Source: Alphaproteobacteria bacterium (GTDB lineage Bacteria; Pseudomonadota; Alphaproteobacteria; UBA2136; UBA6156). From it: a stretch of 8,793 nucleotides of DNA. The DNA lies in NCBI GenBank assembly GCA_027489415.1, contig JAIXZU010000030.1, positions 1 to 8,793 of the forward strand, written 5' to 3'. Numbering within the stretch: position 1 is the first letter of the stretch; every line of letters begins with the position of its first letter. The position numbers and the translations under genes are program-made. The notes beneath the pieces are model-generated. The model made no database searches and was not told the DNA's origin. It saw only the letters and a program-made list of their open reading frames with translations. Below are positions 5,802 to 8,793 of this stretch, piece after piece.

Positions 5802-6107
5802 CTATTCCTTCCACAACCCGGTCTTCATAAACATCAGGAAATCCGCAAGGCTGTTCCGGAAATCCCGCCGCGCCAGCCGTGGCGTCGTGCGCCCTGCCAG
5901 TAGGCTGAGCACCAGCGTCACACCACGGGCGCAAACCCCCAGCATCAGGCCACCAATCAGCACCACGGCAAGGCCGGTCAGCACCCAGTCATGGCCCATC
6001 ATCCACCAGCCGCGCTGTAATAACCACCATGCCCCCCACACGAACAATCCAATCCAAAACCCCATCACAATCGCGGCCCACAGCCTGCTGCCGGTGCGGC
6101 TACTCAT
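5802..6107 (-). CDS. small two-span membrane protein, unknown
   Basis: A 101-residue protein I do not recognise. Two hydrophobic segments are visible: residues about 9-31 (LWAAIVMGFWIGLFVWGAWW and on) and about 41-70 (WVLTGLAVVLIGGLMLGVCA and on). The tail from about 72 (GRTTPRLARRDFRNSLADFL) is basic and may be cytosolic, ending in FMKTGLWKE. The ATG at 6107 overlaps the TGA of the upstream YdjM-like gene as ATGA, so it is translationally coupled and a true operon member; an in-frame ATG at 6152 would overlap the neighbour by 49 nt and is less likely. A role alongside the membrane protein upstream is inferred from coupling only. Confidence 0.7.
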   Translation of the reverse strand: MSSRTGSRLWAAIVMGFWIGLFVWGAWWLLQRGWWMMGHDWVLTGLAVVLIGGLMLGVCARGVTLVLSLLAGRTTPRLARRDFRNSLADFLMFMKTGLWKE

Positions 6108-7234
6108 GTGCGTAACTCCGAAAACGCAACCAGCTCCATCATGCCCGGCCACTGGCCCTTGGCATCCATTTCACCACGGGGGCGGAACACGCGCACGCGC
6201 TCATCCCGCCACGGGCAAATCACATAGGTACCTTTGGCAATCTCATCTGGCGTCACTGCTCTAAAATCCCTAAATCCTACACATTGAACATCTGTACCGG
6301 AAGCCTTATACGCCGCCATTCCCACTTCCTGCGGCGCATACATGCGGTCAAAAATGGCGTAGCGGCCCAACCAGGCGAAGGCGGTGTTCTGCCAGCCGTA
6401 CCACGCCAGCCGCACGCGGCGCTGCATGTCTTCACTCACGTCCATGCCCCCGTAGCGGCGCTCAATGCGCCACACAGCCTCACTGCGGGTCCGGTAGGGG
6501 TCGTCACTCACTTCGCCGCGCGTACCAGCCCCACCCCGCCCAAGGGTAATCATGCTGGAATGAATCCGCCCGTTCGCTTCCACCACCATCACGCGCCAGT
6601 TCAGAGGCGAAAGCGCCTGCGGCTCAACCTCCACGCGGGCATGGTTAACCTCCAGCAACTGGGCATACCGGTGCCCGAATTCCCGCGCCTGCCAGCCCCA
6701 AAATGCCACCAACCCCACATACCCCATCACACACAGCAAGGTCAGCCGCGCAAGGTCACGGTCATAAATCTTGAACGCACGGCACATGCCAATCCCCACC
6801 ATACACAGTACCATTAGAACCACATCAAACCGGTTCAGTACCGCAAGGCCCACACGCCAATCGAAAAGCAACGCCAGCGGGAAAATCCCAGGCTCCGTCA
6901 AAATGGCCAGAAACCACGCCGCCGCAAGCCCACCGCACACCGGCGGCAGCATCTCATCCCACGGTTTTTGCGCCATCACCCCCAGCAACCCCGCAAGGCC
7001 CACGGCATAAACGGGCATCAGCACCAAGCTCCACGTCAACCCACCCATGCCCTGCGCCATGGCACCGGGCCCCACAAACACCAAAAATGCCTCGGTGTAG
7101 GGGAACATCGCGCCCACCACAGCCGCCACCAACTGCCACGCCGTGCGGCTGGTCACAGCCCCTTCGCCGGAGTTCTTACGCTGCAATGCCAGCGCCGCCA
7201 GCACCCCCAGCAAGATGGCATTCACAGGGTTCAT
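6104..7234 (-). CDS. multi-span membrane protein, YdjM/DUF457-like, metal site apparently lost
   Basis: A 376-residue protein. It starts MNPVNAILLGVLAALAL, like the MDPxTHALLGA start of YdjM/DUF457 membrane 'metal-dependent hydrolases'. Hydrophobic segments lie near residues 5-18, 30-52, 66-86, 95-118, 128-147 and 155-175, then a soluble C-terminal part of about 200 residues containing PLNWRVMVVEANGRIH (about 212-227), which parallels the family's 'PxxWRxVV...DG' segment. Family hallmarks seem changed: the H-R-G-x-T-H-S site reads GMGGLTWSL, the D-L-D site reads FPYTEAF, and the first-helix His is Asn. A hydrolase role is therefore doubtful. The ATG at 7234 overlaps the anmK stop as ATGA; the in-frame start at 7336 would lie deep inside anmK. 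Function unknown; family assignment is by eye. Confidence 0.65.
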   Translation of the reverse strand: MNPVNAILLGVLAALALQRKNSGEGAVTSRTAWQLVAAVVGAMFPYTEAFLVFVGPGAMAQGMGGLTWSLVLMPVYAVGLAGLLGVMAQKPWDEMLPPVCGGLAAAWFLAILTEPGIFPLALLFDWRVGLAVLNRFDVVLMVLCMVGIGMCRAFKIYDRDLARLTLLCVMGYVGLVAFWGWQAREFGHRYAQLLEVNHARVEVEPQALSPLNWRVMVVEANGRIHSSMITLGRGGAGTRGEVSDDPYRTRSEAVWRIERRYGGMDVSEDMQRRVRLAWYGWQNTAFAWLGRYAIFDRMYAPQEVGMAAYKASGTDVQCVGFRDFRAVTPDEIAKGTYVICPWRDERVRVFRPRGEMDAKGQWPGMMELVAFSELRT

Positions 7235-8310
7235 GCCGTTACAACGCCGCCAACGGTCGGGTGGCTGCACCGCGTGGTGGTGGGCAGGCTGGTGGTTAGC
7301 CCGCGCAGGCGGCGCACCGCCAGCCACGCCCAGCAACCGGCTTCCACGGCATCTTCACTCATGCCAAGCTCTTTCACGGGCTTCACATCCAAGCTATGGC
7401 TCTGCAATCCCTTCAGAATGGCAAGGTTACGCACCCCACCGCCAGCCGCATAAACCGGTCCCTGCCCCTCAAGTGCACGCAGGGTCAGCGCAATACCTTC
7501 CGCGGTTAACAGGGCAAGGGTTGCCGCGCCGTTCTCCACATTCATGCCGGAAAGCCGCGGCAAAACGCCCTCAAAATCATATCTGTCCGCACTACGCGGT
7601 AAGGGCCGCTTCCAGAAAGCCCCTTCGGCCAGAAACTCACTCACCACACCCTCATCCGCCTGCCCGCTCAAGCTCAACTCGCCATCGCGGTCAAATTCCT
7701 CACCGGTTTGCTGTTTGATCCAACTATTCAACAACCCCATACCCGGCCCGCAATCACTGGCCCGTATGGTTCCGTCAGCGGCCATAACGGTGACGTTGGC
7801 CACACCACCAATGTTCAGCACCGCGCCCGCCTTCACACCTGCGGCACGCAACATCATGGCATGGAACAACGGCGCCAGCGGTGCCCCCTCCACGCCCGCG
7901 GCCATGTCGCGGCGCCGGTAATCGCCTACAACCGGCACACCAATTTTCTCCGCCACAAAGTTCATATCCCCCAACTGCCACGTCAGCCCTTCTTCGGGAA
8001 GGTGCCGTATTGTCTGGCCATGGCACCCAACCACCGCCGCGCCACCCAGCAACTTGCTGGCCACCAAGGCTTCCGCATAGGCTTCACTCAGCTCACGCTC
8101 AATGCGCAGAACATCATTCAACGCCATGTCACCGCGCACCAGCACCGCCAGCGCACTACGCAAATGCGCACTATACTCGCGGTAATAATGGCCTTCCACA
8201 CGGCACACATCCTCACCGTCAGTCACAACCCGCACAATATCAATACCATCAAGGCTGGTGCCACTCATCACGCCCACGGCCACAATCGGCTCAAATTTAC
8301 CTGCTGTCAT
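7231..8310 (-). CDS. anmK: anhydro-N-acetylmuramic acid kinase
   Basis: Cytoplasmic kinase of peptidoglycan recycling: it hydrolyses and phosphorylates 1,6-anhydroMurNAc to MurNAc-6-phosphate using ATP. The 359 residues fit the family. Motifs: GVMSGTSLDGID (13-24, phosphate-binding loop), VVGCHGQTIRH (about 93-103), VVGDYRRRDMAAG (about 127-139) with the catalytic Asp, EGAPLAPLFH, NIGGVANVT, DCGPGMGLLNSW (usually DTGPGNxLIDxW), FDRDG, and the terminal CWAWLAVRRLRGLTTSLP segment. The ATG at 8310 has GGAG 9 nt upstream and sits just before the first conserved strand; the ATG at 8337 adds nine unconserved residues. The stop overlaps the next gene as ATGA, so it heads a three-gene coupled unit with two membrane proteins. 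No clear promoter was found in 8311-8408. Small departures in the GPG motif (Met and Asn) are noted; activity is still likely. Confidence 0.96.
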   Translation of the reverse strand: MTAGKFEPIVAVGVMSGTSLDGIDIVRVVTDGEDVCRVEGHYYREYSAHLRSALAVLVRGDMALNDVLRIERELSEAYAEALVASKLLGGAAVVGCHGQTIRHLPEEGLTWQLGDMNFVAEKIGVPVVGDYRRRDMAAGVEGAPLAPLFHAMMLRAAGVKAGAVLNIGGVANVTVMAADGTIRASDCGPGMGLLNSWIKQQTGEEFDRDGELSLSGQADEGVVSEFLAEGAFWKRPLPRSADRYDFEGVLPRLSGMNVENGAATLALLTAEGIALTLRALEGQGPVYAAGGGVRNLAILKGLQSHSLDVKPVKELGMSEDAVEAGCWAWLAVRRLRGLTTSLPTTTRCSHPTVGGVVTA

Positions 8311-8408
8311 GCCCCTATTCTCCCCAAAATCCGCCAAAACACAAGCCTAACCCAGCACCAATCCCACAATCCGTATGCATCAAGTGATATTTCCACCGCG
8401 CCCAACCC

Positions 8409-8442
8409 AAAAAAACAAAAAAAGTCCGTCGCGCAGCGACGT
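8409..8442 (-). terminator. rho-independent terminator after hpf
   Basis: Minus strand: CGTCGC (8441-8436 with flank), loop TGC, GCGACG (8432-8427), then GACTTTTTTTG and a second run of seven T (8423-8409). It lies downstream of the large hairpin at 8460-8568 and separates hpf from anmK. Confidence 0.85.
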
Positions 8443-8459
8443 CTCCAGAAGCACCGCCA

Positions 8460-8568
8460 GCGCGAGGCTAAAACGCTGATCCCAGTGCTTTTCGGCTTGG
8501 CGCCGTGTACTAACAAAAGCGTACATAAGCCAAGCCGAAAAGTGCTGGGGCAGCGTTTTAGTCCGCGC
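8460..8568. repeat. long palindrome between hpf and anmK
   Basis: Inner arms 8481-8501 and 8529-8549 are perfect inverted copies over 21 bp. After an AT/G mismatch the arms continue perfectly over 11 bp (CTAAAACGCTG 8468-8478 with CAGCGTTTTAG 8551-8561), then with one bulge to a GC-rich base at 8460-8467 and 8562-8568. The 27-nt centre (8502-8528) can form a further 6-bp stem, GTGTAC with GTACAT. It starts 12 nt past the hpf stop, ahead of the terminator. It may stabilise the hpf mRNA 3' end or be a mobile palindromic repeat; it shows no similarity to the 4451-4612 element. Confidence 0.85.
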
Positions 8569-8579
8569 CCAGCCAGCGC

Positions 8580-8793
8580 CTAAGCTGCAAGTTTAGGCGC
8601 CACCCAGCGTATGGAATTTTCGCCTTCGCGGTACACCATATTAAGCTCCTGCGTATCCACATTCATGAATAAAAACGCAGGCTTATGCAGCAAATCCATC
8701 TGCATCACCGCTTCATCCACGGTCATCGGCGCAATGCGGGTCACTTCTTTTTTGGCAATGTCAGGCGCAAATTCCTTGAACTGCCCTTCCAAG
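8580..8793 (-). CDS. hpf: ribosome hibernation promoting factor, long type, C-terminal end (5' part outside window)
   Basis: The last 70 residues of a gene whose start lies beyond the window. The sequence VTRIAPMTVDEAVMQMDLLH followed by AFLFMNVDTQELNMVYREGE matches the C-terminal dimerisation domain of long HPF/RaiA-like proteins (PMxxxEAxxQMxLLxHxFFxFxNxxTxExNVVYRRxDGxxGLI). These proteins pair ribosomes into inactive 100S dimers in stationary phase. The N-terminal ribosome-binding domain is not in view. The final strand departs from consensus: YREGENSIRWVAPKLAA instead of YRRxDGxYGLIxP. A TTG at 8792 is merely internal. The stop TAG at 8580-8582 is followed by the large hairpin and a terminator. 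Confidence 0.82.
   Translation of the reverse strand, partial: LEGQFKEFAPDIAKKEVTRIAPMTVDEAVMQMDLLHKPAFLFMNVDTQELNMVYREGENSIRWVAPKLAA

Noticed and set aside
7235..7336. Upstream start of the YdjM-like protein at 7336
   Set aside because: It would overlap the conserved C-terminus of anmK by over 100 bp, and the extra residues are not membrane-like; ATG 7234 forms an ATGA junction.
4451..8568. The idea that the two long palindromes are copies of one element
   Set aside because: Arms, loop and base composition differ and no shared core was found by eye.
7708..8583. 291-codon plus-strand frame opposite anmK and the intergenic hairpin
   Set aside because: His/Thr/Gln-rich composition without domains, antisense to a well-identified kinase, and crossing the terminator and palindrome.

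Overview
The window looks like chromosomal DNA from a Gram-negative, probably proteobacterial, bacterium. The housekeeping proteins (EF-Ts, UMP kinase, CsaA, AnmK, long-type HPF) have alphaproteobacterial flavour, but I hold that placement loosely. No tRNA, rRNA, CRISPR array or transposase gene was seen.

Left part (1-1750) appears accessory. At the left edge is the 5' part of a minus-strand NADAR-domain gene, cut by the window. Divergent from it, on the plus strand, are a small acidic, low-complexity protein (437-820) and a stand-alone SpoT/MESH1-type HD hydrolase (956-1699), which has its own promoter and ends at a terminator shared with the convergent pyrH. Two nucleotide or ADP-ribose-directed hydrolase families thus sit side by side next to core genes.

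Middle part (1796-5692), all minus strand. Read in the direction of transcription it runs prs, terminator, a 162-bp imperfect palindrome, tsf, terminator, then csaA, a nucleotidyltransferase-fold gene and pyrH as a tightly overlapping operon. The common rpsB-tsf-pyrH-frr block is therefore broken up: no rpsB lies upstream of tsf, two genes separate tsf from pyrH, and no frr follows pyrH.

Right part (5802-8793), minus strand. In the direction of transcription it runs the C-terminal end of a long ribosome hibernation factor (hpf), a large hairpin plus terminator, then anmK, a multi-membrane-span YdjM/DUF457-like protein and a two-span membrane protein. These last three are joined by two ATGA stop/start overlaps.

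The most unusual signals are two long intergenic palindromes (4451-4612 and 8460-8568), a PRPP synthetase whose ribose-phosphate-binding loop departs from the family consensus, a DUF457-like protein that seems to have lost its metal ligands, and the NADAR / alarmone-hydrolase-like neighbourhood at the left edge. Nothing here can be called a proven new system from sequence alone.
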